Program-made: the position numbers and the translations under genes
Part shown: positions 21,405-33,610 of the stretch, one piece after another
Position numbering within the stretch: position 1 is the first letter of the stretch
Layout: each line of letters starts with the position of its first letter
The notes under the pieces: model-generated
Seen by the model: only the letters and a program-made list of their open reading frames with translations
Told to the model about the DNA's origin: nothing
Database searches by the model: none
NCBI GenBank assembly: GCA_019925095.2
Contig: CM034397.1
Coordinates: 8,079,763-8,143,762 of the forward strand
Length of the DNA: 64,000 bases
Direction: 5' to 3'
DNA from: Dendrolimus kikuchii
Lineage: Eukaryota > Arthropoda > Insecta > Lepidoptera > Lasiocampidae

Positions 21405-21672
21405 CAGTTAAACTTCTTTAGAATCATTGTGATTTGAAATTCGATCAAACGAAAAAGCGACACAAAATTCCTAAGTATTTTTTGTGATTTGTCATTTTCG
21501 TCATTTTGGTTATTTTGGTAGTTTGGTAGTTTTGGTAATTTTGGTAGTTTTTATAATATAGTAGTTTTCGTAGCCTCTTTAATCTTGTCTACTAAGTGTT
21601 GTAGATATAATTATATTCGCCTGTATATTCTCTGTAATTTTACTTCTACTGCGTGTGAACTGCACACACACA
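21405..21672 (+). repeat. CA-ended dispersed element C, short copy
   Basis: AACTTCTTTAGAATCATTG at the left and CTTCTACTGCGTGTGAACTG plus a CA-repeat at the right mark both ends. The middle has been replaced by simple TTTTGGTAGTTTTGG-like repeats (21500-21560). Orientation is opposite to 17388. Confidence 0.75.
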
Positions 21673-22341
21673 TTTTTTATATATAAATACTATTGAAAGA
21701 TGATTTTTCTAAATTTGATTTTCAAACCTAGGTCACTCTACCTAGCTTTAAAAGTTAGATCAGCTGTCTGAAATACTACCTATCGCTATAAGAAAAACCA
21801 ACTGGATATTTGACTTATATTGTAGCGATAGAAAATGCAACCTGGAGGGTAAAAGCGTAAAAAAAAGTTAGAACTGTGTATGTATTTATTCTGAATTCAG
21901 TGGAGGAGTAGTAATTACAGGACTTAGAAACGATAAAAAAATCAAAACGTAAAATAGAATCGTATTCATTTTGATACATATATGGTACATCTATGAATGA
22001 TAGCAAAATGTGAGTAGATGATGCAGTGGAACTACATTATTTATTCAATTGCCAAAATAAGGTATACTGAGTAACTCCCCGGCAGTTTTCTATAAAGCAT
22101 CGATTGCTAACCACATAAAAAGGAACTTTGAGATCATATTAAAAGGCAAATGGCTGCAATAAATAAAGTTTACAAGGCAAATATGTGCGCACATTGTAAC
22201 AAAGTGCTTGGAGGTCGTGTATAGCGGAAAGTGTACATCATAATTCGGCTCGTAAACGTCTGGGATACATCAGTGGGGCGAACTAAGCCGTGATTCGTGA
22301 TGGATCGGCCTAAGACGAGACAACGTTGATTGAAATCCTTT

Positions 22342-22680
22342 TTGAAGTAAAACTTCTTTAGAATCGTTGTGATTTGAAACTCGATGACACGAAAAAGCGA
22401 CACTAAAACGAGATAAACACATAAATCTATGGGACTAAGCCTACAAAAGAATGAGATAGAATACATTCTATTTAATCATTTAAACACTATGATCATACGG
22501 ATAGAGTTGGAAATGTATTGAAGTTTCTCGTTAATACTTCCAATTTTGTGTTTAAAGCTTAAATATATTATAACGATATAATATATGAAATGTGACGTCA
22601 CGAAATTTAGAATTCCTCCTATCCCTTCTCACACTATCACTTCTACTGCGTGTGAACTGCACACACACACACACACATAT
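22342..22680 (+). repeat. CA-ended dispersed element C, medium copy
   Basis: Left end GAAGTAAAACTTCTTTAGAA, right end CTTCTACTGCGTGTGAACTG and (CA)n. Inside is TGTGACGTCACGAAAT, also found at 10490. It aligns with the start of 38613 and 50299 over about 110 bp. Confidence 0.8.
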
Positions 22681-23139
22681 TTTTTTTGATAAATAAGTTC
22701 GCGTTTGACCACGATCATGCCTAATGTCGGACGATGATGCGGTCGAAGATACATTATCATGCCTGTTTCGCATAGGGGTAGGTAGAGACTGGGCCCCCAC
22801 TTGTTACGATATTAGCACACATCTTTCGCTTTATAGGTAGATGTTTAGTATCTACAAAATTTAAGAAGGAATTAAGTCAGTAAAAGCGTCATATAAGTAT
22901 TAGCTTAATAAAATAGCCAAGTGTGTATGTAAGAAAGAAGCAAGAAAATTCATTGTAGTCACAAAAAAGTGGCTGATCGAAGAGTGTTTCTATACTGTAG
23001 ATGAATTTCTCAAAAAAGTGCTTGTCGTTATTATCTATATGGGAAAGCTTAGAGATTTATTTGTTATTTTTTTGTTTTGACATAATTTGTTTATTTATTA
23101 CCAAAGCTAATTTGACATGTTTCTAAACTAGAATATTTA

Positions 23140-23488
23140 TGTAAAATAGTGGTCGATATTCGACCATAATAATTAATTTAAATTATAAGTTTGAACATTA
23201 TTAAGGTTCTATTGTTAAAGACTTATACTTCTATAAACACAGATTTCGCCAGGGCTAGAGTGTTAATTTGAATTTAACAATAAACAAAAGAGTATATATA
23301 TGCGTGTGTGTGTCAAATACATGGTAGTTTGTGTAATGTTTTTTTTATTGATTTAATGTATTTTTATGCATAATTAAAAAAAATAGCATTCCTTCTCTAT
23401 GTAAACTATAAGTGTGCGAAATTTCATACTCCCCCGTCCGCGTAATTTTCGTAAAAAGGAGTACAAAGTTTTTTCTTTTCGTATTAAT
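23140..23488 (-). repeat. 330-bp dispersed element M, copy 2
   Basis: Reverse complement of 11402-11726 along its length, with the same internal CA/TG-repeat and CGCACA-GAAATTTC landmarks. Divergence is modest, so both copies are fairly young. Confidence 0.75.
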
Positions 23489-23494
23489 ATAATG

Positions 23495-23622
23495 ATTTAA
23501 TTTTAGTATTTAAGTAATTTTGTATACCACTATGTGGTAGAATGTACTGTGCATCTACAATTGTATAACACCTGTATAAACTACATTCTTGCAAATAAAG
23601 ATATTGATTACTTGATTCTAAA
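23495..23622 (+). mobile_element. non-LTR retrotransposon 3' tail fragment (GATT-tailed)
   Basis: TTTTAGTATTTAAGTAATTT to TTGCAAATAAAGATATTGATT, homologous to the reversed copy at 14640. It directly follows element M copy 2. Confidence 0.7.
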
Positions 23623-24304
23623 AGTTCACGTTCAATCAAGGGTACTGTAGTAATTATTTATTTATTTCCTTTCCACAAAACGTAAGAATGAAGAAAAAAA
23701 CTTAATTTTGTGCGTTAGAGCCGGGAACCCAAAGTAGGAAAAAATCCTGAATCTAGAAATGACGTACATCCGCTATTATTTCAGATTTATTTATTTCAAC
23801 AAAAATTTAACTATACATCTAAAAACCCAATAGAATATATCTTAGATACTAAAAAGGCTCATAATTAAAACAATGTAGTTAATTACCGATACCTATACTA
23901 TAAATACCGGTATTTGGCAGGTTCAATATTTTCAATTAACAACTTTATTATATTAAGGCTTATTACAGTAAAATAATCGGAGAAGTGTATTAAGAAGTTA
24001 CGAGCTTTTCACTCAGATTGAAGGCTGTGATGGATCACTGAAGGGGTGCACTGTGTTTGGAAAGATACTTACACCCCTACACTTTAAGGGCTTCCTACTA
24101 TTGACATTGATATTCTTGACACAAAACAACATGTATTTAATACCTATATTTATTAATACAACTATTCTGTTTATTATATATAATATTTAATAGCACAAGT
24201 CAATAATTTAGTAATGTACGAACTTCTTTTTATAGGTGTAGGGGAAAACAGTATCTATAGGTACTCTTTACGGTTGTCGAAGGCAGATTGGGTTTAACAC
24301 ATTT

Positions 24305-24395
24305 ACTCACTATGTTTTCCTTCATCGTCAGCAAGTGCTGACGATATCACTGTTATAATAAGCAAGTGCTTATTATAACAGTGGTATCTACATTA
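24305..24395 (-). repeat. SINE remnant carrying two adjoining palindromes
   Basis: On the minus strand the right part resembles the SINE interior (GAAGGAAAACAT). Within it are arms ATCGTCAGCA (24324-24333) and TGCTGACGAT (24336-24345) with AG between, and then 22-bp arms 24343-24364 and 24367-24388, again with AG between and one mismatch. Both share the centre GCAAGTGC. Such structures arise by template switching during replication. Confidence 0.75.
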
Positions 24396-24659
24396 GGTAG
24401 GAAAAACTGGCTAAGTGGTGCATACTTCTCCAATCAGAATTTAAACCCAGTATACCCTCGTCATTTTAATGAGATACTGGTATTTTAGCTACTGAATTAT
24501 TACAACTTAGAACATATGCAATATAGATACGTATTTCTATTCATCTCTATGCTTTTTACAAAATATTTTGTTATCAAATTAATCTTTTTTAAAGAACGGG
24601 TAAGTTTCTTTTTCATACAGAGTTAATAGGACAGTGTAAATTTTCGAATTAAGATCAGT

Positions 24660-24870
24660 AGTTTTTAACTTAGAGCATTGTCACATGTTCAAGGGTGGAG
24701 TTGAAAATCAGCGCCAGACACTCGTTGCCTGGCACTTGTTGAACTGCACCTATTTGTTACATCGTGAGACGTATTTGTTGCTATATAGGTACATACTTTA
24801 ATACCTATTTTTTGTTTTCAATGTGTTTAAAGACCAAATAAATGTGTTTTCTTTCTTTCAGACGGGAATC
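24660..24870 (+). mobile_element. probable retroelement 3' end
   Basis: A GC-balanced block (GCGCCAGACACTCGTTGCCTGG and following) grades into an AT-rich part ending AAATAAATGTG with a (TTTC)n tail at 24850. A polyadenylation-like word plus a microsatellite tail suggests a non-LTR or SINE 3' end. No second copy is present in the window. Confidence 0.4.
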
Positions 24871-25209
24871 TTGATTCAACTTGCTAAGCTCAATACGTAA
24901 TTTATTTTCCCCCATTTTGGACGATTTGCTTTCAAACCACAAGTTCAATCTCTTTGTTTATTTGATTTACATTCTCTTCAATATGTATTCACATTACGAT
25001 ACTAATCAAATGTTAATAAACATATTATTTACCTTATAAAACAGTCAATAAAACAAGGCATTCACTGCACAAATGTATGTAAATTAACATAAAGAGGTTA
25101 TACGACTGATACGCATTTCCCTCAATTCATATTCACGCCACGAAACAAACACCATGTATACCATGTTATTTACTTAATAAAACAGTTCCTAAACATATAG
25201 TCGGTTCAC

Positions 25210-25290
25210 ACGAAGGCTGTGTATGAGCGTTGGTGGGCGGGCCGCGGCGCCGACCGCCCAGCGTCGGGGCCCGCCCCGATAGCCTTCTGA
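25210..25290. other. isolated GC-rich hairpin sequence
   Basis: About 60 bp are almost entirely G/C in AT-rich DNA. GGGCGGGCC (25235-25243) pairs perfectly with GGCCCGCCC (25268-25276), and inside it CCGAC (25250-25254) pairs with GTCGG (25263-25267), leaving an 8-nt loop. CpG density is high. It could be a structured RNA, a protein-binding element or an insertion remnant. Confidence 0.5.
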
Positions 25291-28200
25291 TATATTACTG
25301 GATACTGGAATATTGAAACGAATATTCTCTAATAATATTTATGGCTGTGTGCCTCTACTGACAATTTAAAAGAAATTTAATTGTCTTTGTTTGTATCTAT
25401 ACCAATAAGCAATGTGTAATGTCTGTCAGTGATTTCTCTATAAATATCAAAATTACGGTGAAATATCTTATCTGTCCTATGTATAAATTATCTTTTTTAG
25501 AATTTTTTCCTATATGTCTGTCTGAAAAACTGTCTTAAATTAGTTATACCTAAAACAGCGCAACGAATTGTAATGACAATGTCAGGGTTTAAATCAGGAA
25601 TTTTATCGTGCATGGTCCATCTTGATATCTAATAGGGTTCATATGATAAGAATATAATAATTAACCAACATTTTGTACGAATGAAGACGCGGCCGTGGCT
25701 AGTTTTAAATATTTAAGGCAATTAAAGTGTATTATATTTTAATAAAATTCTTTAAAATGCATATCTAATTGCAGAGAATCATCGTAATATTTTTAGATCC
25801 CACTTGTTTTAAGCAAAATAACTCAGATAAACAGTAGATATGGCGATCCAATAAAATAACGTAACCAGATTTTTAGCACCTTAGTCGAAGTAGACGGTGT
25901 TTTAGGGTAACTATTGTACTATAGTCTTAAAGGACTATGTCTAGAATACGAACCTAGTTCATAGATATTAATGAATTAGGTGTAGTTAGGTAAATTTTTC
26001 TTCATTTTATTAGTTAATAATGTATGTTATAAAAAATCATTCATGTTATAAGTAGTATAGTAGGTACTAATTATAGTGGAATGTTGAATGGAATACTGAA
26101 AGTTGTGAGTCAATGTGAGTCAGTGGAGTGGCAACTGACGAGGTTGAAGATTGTGCAAAGTGTATTAGATTGAGTAGGAAGACAAACCCTAATAGCAGCC
26201 GGGATTATTAATTTTCAGGCAGAAGGATGCAGCAGAGGCAACCGTCAATCCATCTGCCTTCGTATGCCACTCATTTTCCCCAGAAACTATTGGCTCTCTA
26301 TGGATAAAAGTAACACAAAAGTGTAGTCTAATTATATATAGCGTGGTTGAATGGCGTACTGAAACCGGTTATGCCTTTTACCTACATATAACTGAAGGAT
26401 GAAAACTAAGTTAAGCATGTGGTGTAATTTTAATCAGATTTTTAAAAAGTGTTAATGATGTACTTTTGTAACTATTAATTATTTATGCCAATAAGCTGGA
26501 AAATTCATTTCCAAACTTTCAGGCTTACAGTGAAAATTTTGAATTAATTAAACAACTTGCCATGAGTAGTTTATGAGATGTCAGTGAGTTTCACGATTTT
26601 CTTATTCGATTTGCTAACCAGACGATGAAAACAGTACAGAACGCTTGATTGTATACGCACTTGGCTATTTTTTCTGGTCTTGTACTATGTCTGCTAACAA
26701 AAGTAAATTAGAAAGCTAAACTCAAACCTATATTACATATCTATCTATTACATTGACACCCAGAATTTTTCAACCATTGTTATAATACACTGTTTTCATT
26801 ACACTTTACTAGCTGTGGTTAAGTTTAACTTGTTATTAAGAACTACTGAAATTATTATAGGTAGGTAGGTACCTACCAGGACCTAATATTCGGTACATAG
26901 GTACCTACCAACTGTGCTTACTTACTATGATATATGCTATTTCTGTGACAATAAATATCTTTAGGTATTTCTTTAGAATACAGAATAAATAAGTAGTTGC
27001 TACTTAATAGGAGCAATTATTAAAAACAATTAATTAATACTTTGACTACATGAAATCCCATAATAACTTTATGATAATAAAGCCTGAATAAAAGCTTAAT
27101 ATTTTCTTGTTCACCCTAGCTAGACAGTACATACTTATAATTATACATCTATACGTAAACATAGGTATAAAGAGGTACTAGGTAATATCTAAGTATGGTA
27201 CCAAATACAATATAATTAGGTATATAAAGGTCCACTTACATTTGCATCACCACAATTTTAATAACATACTTTCAGTCACCTTTAAGTCATAATAAACTCA
27301 CTGCATACACTTCACTAACTGCACCACTTAAACAAAACTCAAGTTCTTCTTGAAAATTAAATAGGGTATATGAAATCCAGTTCACAGGGTTTATTTTTTC
27401 GGCTAAAACCACGAAACACAAAGAGGAATCAGGTAAAATATCTATCATCAATAGAAAATTGTTATCAGTGCTATCGGAATGTCAGTATGGCGTGGCGACT
27501 GTCAACTGTCTACTAAACGAATCGTCACTGTTCACTTACCGCCATGCCCACTTCCATACAACTACGTACGAATGTTTACTATAAACTCGAAAAGATATGT
27601 AACCTAAATGTGCTTTTATTCCAAAGGAAAAAGCTTTACAATTGCGTATACGTTGATAACTAGTTACATCCTTTTTCAAGAAACAGCATACCAGAAAATA
27701 TATCATCGGTGCTCTTCTAACTTACGTATCGAATTGTTATGCCTCTTCTTTTTTTGACATTTTTGATCATTCTTCTGAGTTTGATTAAATAATACTTTAA
27801 AATTGCTTTTTGTTCTAAGACAATATAATGATACTGTGAACTTCTTCTAGGTGTAACATGTATCTGAGCCTGCATATTGAATGTTTTTAGTTTTAGAAGT
27901 TACATCAGCAATGTCCAAGTAGCGCCGTCTCATTTACTCTTATATTTCTTGTTTGTTTCACGTAGCCCGATTGGGCCAATAGTATTTACGGAGCAACCCA
28001 CCTTACAGCGCATAAACTAGCGCACAATACTGTGCTCTATCGCTTTTGAATAAAGTTTAACTTTTTAGCATTTAATTTGAAGTTACCGGCGTTTGTCAGG
28101 CAAGAGTTCTAATTTTAAATCAAGTGTAGGCGGAGCTCTTGTATCGGAGCTTTTGTATTGAAAAACAGAATGTCTTTAACGGAAACCTGTCCCAAGAAAC

Positions 28201-28890
28201 TTAAGCCTTTCGTGTACCCATGTTTTAAGTTTAGCTTCGGCAGTGAGATACGTCGTTTTACGTGGTGCCATCTCCAAGTTAGTACTGATGGAATAAAGTA
28301 AAAAGGTTTAGTAACCGGCTTTGTCGGTATTTTCTTTTTGTTTGTTCTTATTCTGTCTTCGAATGGGACATCGCATGAGAAATGTAATGCAACAATATAG
28401 CACTTTAGCCTCTGTTACTTAAGAATGTAATATTCACGGACAATCGAGTTTTATGAAATTGTCGCATCATAATATTTTACCTATTAGGATTTGTAATCAG
28501 GTGATCAAAGTTCTGTTGCGTATCTAAGCCGGATAATGGAATCGTCATAAGTATGTGGATCTGACAGAGTAATAATGCTAGACTGTTTAGTAGATACTTT
28601 ACCCATAAAAAACGGTGATTCGGTCTATTTATTCTACTTACAGTATTGAATTCCTATCAAGCTGAAAATTACGTAGGTATACCTATAATAATGTGATATG
28701 TACAATAGATTAAAGATAGGTACTTATAGTAAAAAAATTAAACTGTCAGTTGTAAGACTGCGCGTCCGAAGTCAAGACTTTGTACTTATCTGAACTTGAG
28801 GCTCGTGAGTTCACTGCCTTTTCCACATCCCAAAAGTTCCCAACGTGCCTAAAGAACTTTTTGCTTCAAAAATATTGGATATATAAACAT
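25291..28890. other. AT-rich intergenic DNA with few features
   Basis: I see no coding gene. GCGGCCGTGGCTAGT at 25689 may be a Helitron 3' end. GGTAGGTACCTACC at 26864-26877 is a perfect palindrome. On the minus strand, ATGGCG followed by GTAAGTG (exon edge 27540) is a good splice-donor context. At 28050-28260 there is a stretch of mixed composition with no repeat match. Nothing else can be supported. Confidence 0.45.
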
Positions 28891-28899
28891 TTGCGCAAG

Positions 28900-29065
28900 T
28901 TCTTTTTGGTGAATGGCAGATCGCAGCCGCAGCATCATCTGTGAAGCGCGTCGTCTGGAGCGAGTGAACTCATTACGGCTGTCGGTCAAGGCCTCGAGGT
29001 CGGTGCGGTGGGTGGTCGCCTTAATTACACCCTGCACCGATTCAGGGTTTCTTTCTTCTGAACAC
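28900..29065 (-). other. coding-like segment, possible exon of unknown gene
   Basis: The minus strand holds an open frame (stop before it at about 29090, stop after it near 28850) reading VQGVIKATTHRTDLEALTDS and on through Arg/Ser-rich residues to QMMLRLRSAIHQKELAQ. Codon third positions are mostly G or C in the centre, in contrast to the AT-rich surroundings, as in a real exon. Acceptor-like CAG words sit just upstream (GTTCAG; GGTGCAG), but no clear donor is seen. I do not recognise the protein. Alternatives are a transposon fragment or a GC-rich enhancer. Confidence 0.3.
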
Positions 29066-29201
29066 CGTACGGTGATATTGCTCTATGCTTACTATATACT
29101 GACACAAATCACTATTGAAACTTGATCAACAGGAATCATCTGTTTGTTTAATACATTTTTGGGGACAAGGTTACTTTAAGTGGTAAATCTATAGAGTTTA
29201 A

Positions 29202-29453
29202 TCTTATACTAATATATAAAGCTGAAGAGTTTGTTTGTTTGAACGCGCTAATCTCAGGAACTACTGGTCTGATTTAAAAAATTCTTTCAGTGTTAGATAG
29301 CCCATTTATCGAGGAAGGCTATAGGTTATATATCATCACGCTAAGACCAATAGGAGCGGAGCACCAATGAAGAATGTTTAAAAATCGGGGGGTGTTTTTT
29401 AACTTGATTTTTTTTTACTATTCCACGCGGGCGAAGTCGCGGGCAGAAGCTAG
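29202..29453 (+). mobile_element. Helitron, non-autonomous, complete
   Basis: It runs from TCTTATACTAATATATAAAG to GGGCAGAAGCTAG before T. The 3' subterminal hairpin CGCGGGCGAAGTCGCGGG is intact. It is close in sequence to the copies at 4045 and 4905. Confidence 0.85.
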
Positions 29454-30079
29454 TATTATATAAAATTACAAAGGCAGTCTGCGATTTAAAGTACATTCCA
29501 AAATTGCAATGCTATCTAAAAATGCTTTAGATGACCGTTTTTAACCGACTTAAAAAAAGGATGAGGTTCTCAATTCGTCGGGATCTCTTTTTTTTTTAGA
29601 TTTTTTGTTTGTGCGGCTGTCTGAAATGTGTCTTGTCTGAAATTAGTGCATAGATATAAGATACCTAAGAGAATGTTCCATTTTAATATAGGTATTGCCG
29701 GGTTCTAAAAATATGGATATAAATATTTGTGTTTTCCAATTTCCGTGCAAATAAAGCTACGGATAAAGCCAATATACTTATAAAATATCTTGACTGAATT
29801 TATTTAAAATTTCAATTTCTAAAATGAAATAAAAATAGTTCACCACACCCTAATGATAGCTATAAGAAGTTGTATCTCATGCTAAATTGGCTAAGGCAAT
29901 GTACATACCTAATCCTCTAGCAGATTTTTGGCCGAATTTGCACTTTGTAACAACTGCAATACACTAACGATGAAAGAAACATGCATATCGAGATTACCAA
30001 CGTGTGAAAAACGCCAATCCGTTTTAGACAAACTTTTTGACAAATGATTAGGTACATAGATAACTATGTCTGTATTCTT

Positions 30080-30665
30080 ATGTTTCTAGAGACCACGGGG
30101 CATTAAAATGGCCCGGACTTTTGGAAGGCTTGCGTGGGGCCATGGGAAGGCCAACACGTAGAGGCCCCTTGATAAATTTAATGTAAATGTGGCGTGACAC
30201 TGACCGGCGTTTATCCCCCACATAAAAATGCAACCAAGAACAAGTCCCAGTCAGTATAGGACTTTTATAGTGAATGAGAATAAAAAGTACCGAGTTATTG
30301 GTATTAACTGCTAGTGGAACTACGGATCGGGGACTATAGGGACTCTGGCGTCTGCCAGTCGCAATGTTCAAGGAAGATGGAAAAGACGGGCAGACGGTGA
30401 CTCGCCACTCACTGCATGGGCCCCTAAAAATACTATACAAGATTGGAGACGGGTGTCGAGAGGTGGGCTGCAGGTTCACCGAAGCTACGTCTGACGTTAT
30501 GCCATTTATCACTGCCGCCCTTGGAGCTTGTCTTAGCTCTAGCGTTCTCCACTCCTTGCCGGGTGATTAAGGCAAGCATGGAGGCGGGGGCCTTGCCTTG
30601 GCCCCCTGGAGTCGGGTCCGAAGTTTCGATACTCACCTAAGGCTTCGCCACAAAGCCCCCTACGG
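30080..30665 (-). repeat. 600-bp dispersed element, copy 2
   Basis: Reverse complement of the element at 8795-9412 with both ends preserved (GGGGGCTTTGTGGCGAAGCC at the right edge; GGGCCATTTTAATGCCCCGT on the minus strand near 30100). A 144-codon frame over it on the minus strand does not correspond to a conserved protein and is not intact in the other copy. Confidence 0.7.
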
Positions 30666-30669
30666 ATAA

Positions 30670-31640
30670 TGTATGTTATTCCTATGTTTATTTATTATAT
30701 TGAACAATAATATATTGATCTATGTGAATTTAAGATTGACAGAAATAGGTATTTCTGGTCTGTTTCAGGTAAGTACATCTATTATGAAGCCATATCTAGC
30801 CTTGGAAATTAATGTTAGTACCGTGTAGTCATCAGGCTGTGGCTTTGTTTTCCATTGAATATTCAAAAGGCGACTTAAAAAGTATAATTAAATGAGGTTA
30901 AAAACTTAATTAAGTATTCCACAGAGCGGCGATTTGAGACCATATTCTATTCAAAACCTGTCCCACCCATTAGCTTTGTGCTATACATATATATGCAGTT
31001 TTTTTATTAGCCACGATTTATTATTAGGTATATGCTACCTATACTTATCATTTGGTTACGTAACTTTATAAAAGTAGTTTAGGTATTCGAAAATATCCCA
31101 TATCCTAAAGACTATTTATAGTATTTTGGACAAACCAGTTCTCTTCGCAAATTTTTAAACTCTGCCATGTGGAAAATTTTCAGGATTTTAGATCGTATAG
31201 TTTAAAAGATTTTGGAAGCGAAGATTTCGCGATTTTTTGACTTATATATGTCCCATGGGATAAGATTATAATTTTTGAAGACCTTTCTAACGATACGCCA
31301 CAGGCCTATGTGTACTATGTAGAGTACCTACACATTTTTAATGTCTGTCCTACAAATTGTCGTCGCCGACTTTCATTTTTTACAAGCTTTTACAACTTGC
31401 AATGGATGTACGTAAGTATGTATGTAAGTTCGGGTGGAATCTTGCAAGTTAAATTTGACCAACTTCCCGTTCCGATTGAGCAGAAATTTTGCACGCATAT
31501 GTATATCGCATGTATTATTTTAATCTATTTAATTATGTATGTCTTTATTAGTTTACTATTGTATTTTTTTTTCTTCAATTACGATTGAATTAGTTTCAAT
31601 TTAGTTAAGCCACCAAATATTATATAATTTTTCTTATAAT
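30670..31640. other. AT-rich intergenic DNA, no gene seen
   Basis: I see no exon or repeat match with support. A 92-codon plus frame at 31310 is hydrophobic and AT-driven and looks incidental. Confidence 0.45.
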
Positions 31641-31649
31641 GTCTCCTTA

Positions 31650-31785
31650 GACACTGGGTTGCTTGGAAGAGATCGCTATAAGCGATAAGGCCGCCCATTG
31701 TTCTAATTTAAATGTGTTTGTAATAAATATCTAGGTGTAAGTTATGGTGAAATATAAAGAGTTTTCATTCATTCATTCATTCATC
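31650..31785 (+). mobile_element. non-LTR retrotransposon 3' tail with (ATTC)n
   Basis: TTGCTTGGAAGAGATCGCTA, AAGCGATAAGGCCGCC, an AT-rich spacer, AAATATAAAGAG, then (TTCA)n at 31763-31783. This is the best preserved copy of this tail type in the window. Confidence 0.7.
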
Positions 31786-32577
31786 GCATGACAATGCAAT
31801 AATATGGTACAATGGAGCTGATCTGATGATGGAGTCGGAAGGTGTCCATAGAAACTCCTATACTAGACAAGATAGACCCGTCGTGTTTGGGCTCTTATTA
31901 CTTGTCTTGGCTAGCACTCTGCTGCTACATGATATTCAGGACCTCAAAAGCTTGTATTTAAAAAAAGCTTATTTTCGTTTAACTGTACCGTTATGTAGTG
32001 GCATCGATCTAGAATAGGAATTTTTTATGAACACAGTAGCTTTTGTCAAAAATTATTGCAGTAATGAAGAAACAGACCGACATGACTTTTTATAACGGTT
32101 CCCTTTTTACCAAACTAACGGGACCCTAAAATAAACTTAGTAATTTTCTACAACATTTATAGAAGTAATTGTAAGTTGTTTGAAAGTAATAGCGATGTGC
32201 GTGGGTGATTAATGTTCTTTATGCGATGCGAGCACTATTAATTAATGTACTTGTATCAAACGCTAATACGTTGTAATTATTATTACGTTGTTATTATACG
32301 GAGATAGTGTCGTAAGTGTTGCTATTTTGAAATAAGTGAGCGTATAAATAGAACAGGTACGATTGAGTTAATTTTTTGTCAGTGATAAAATATTCAACAT
32401 TTTTATTTTTAGACTCTGTGCTGCTAAAGACCTCTTTATATTATGCTCTGCAATTGTCTATACTACATTGACTTACTTTCCTTGTAATTGTAGTGAATTC
32501 AACAAGAAACTGAAAGATTGAAAAATTGCATATATTATATAAAACACCTAACTAAATTTTTATGGCAGTAACATATA

Positions 32578-32625
32578 GGTACTACCTAGGGTTTTCACGC
32601 GGCGTACCCGCGGGGAAAACTCTAG
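32578..32625 (+). mobile_element. Helitron 3' end
   Basis: GGGTTTTCACGCGGCGTACC through ACTCTAG before T includes the subterminal GC hairpin (GCGGCGTACCCGC). The 5' part could not be recognised. Confidence 0.5.
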
Positions 32626-33420
32626 TCTTAAATAAATGTCTATCGGAAAGTACTATATTACAAGCCTATAAATATATAACTATCAACTATCTGAGAACAA
32701 TATGTTTTTAAAGCTATCTTTTTTCAAATTACAATCTTTGAAATATTTTTTATGTTCAGGTTTTCAGGAATTCCTTAGACAGAGAAGAGATGGGGGGAGG
32801 GGGGTAATTGTGATATTTTATAAACTCTTGCAAGCGCATATCGCACCAACTCTATTGACTTCACTCATATTATTTTGAAATATTGTTACGATTTTAATGC
32901 AAGTCTTAGGATACAGCACTCAGTTTTATACGCATAGTTTTCATCCCTCTATTATATATGTAAAATACCACCCCTAATTTTACGTTTTTTCTAATTTCGT
33001 TAGACTATGTATCCATTTCATCTTTTTCCAGATATCATCTATATTGTGCATAGTAAAACCCTGTGACCAAGCAGAAACAACAACGGACGAACAACCCGAA
33101 ATTCTGAGAACTCAGTTCTTACCGTTTCTATACGGAGTAATGAAACGGTATATCAAGTCGTGTCATGTGGTATAAGATACTTGTATTATTTAGCTGTATA
33201 TAACGAGACATGTGCACTGTAAGGGTTAACTCATTAGTGTCAGATGCTCACTGCGACCAACCGTCTGTCAACTGGACCGACAAGTACCCAACCACTGATG
33301 GGTTATGTCTTGTTTGTTTGAAGTTAAGATGAATATCATTGATGTATATTGCCACACTCACAGAGCTTTAAGATCGATTAATTTAAAGAAAACTTAAATA
33401 GGGTAGTTTTTATCTTTGCT
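32626..33420. other. intergenic DNA, no gene seen
   Basis: AT-rich with one stretch of mixed composition (33040-33330). No ORF of interest, repeat match or clear motif cluster. Confidence 0.45.
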
Positions 33421-33424
33421 TGTT

Positions 33425-33610
33425 GGCAAATTGGCAAGCAGTTCCACTCGATGGCAAGTGGTTACTGTCGCCCATGGACATCTGCAACGCCAAGGGTTCC
33501 AAGCCTTCGTTGAGACTTTAAATATCTGTAAACGCCTTTTTTGAAGAGCCCAATGTTATTAGCGCTCTAGGAAAATGGCGGGAGGGAGGAAGTTCCTTCC
33601 ACAGATTACT
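33425..33610 (+). repeat. 300-bp dispersed family, diverged copy
   Basis: AAGTGGTTACTGTCGCCCAT, GACATCTGCAACGCCAAGGG and GGAAAATGGCGGGAGGGAGG match the core and polypurine middle of the family. The rest is eroded. Confidence 0.6.
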
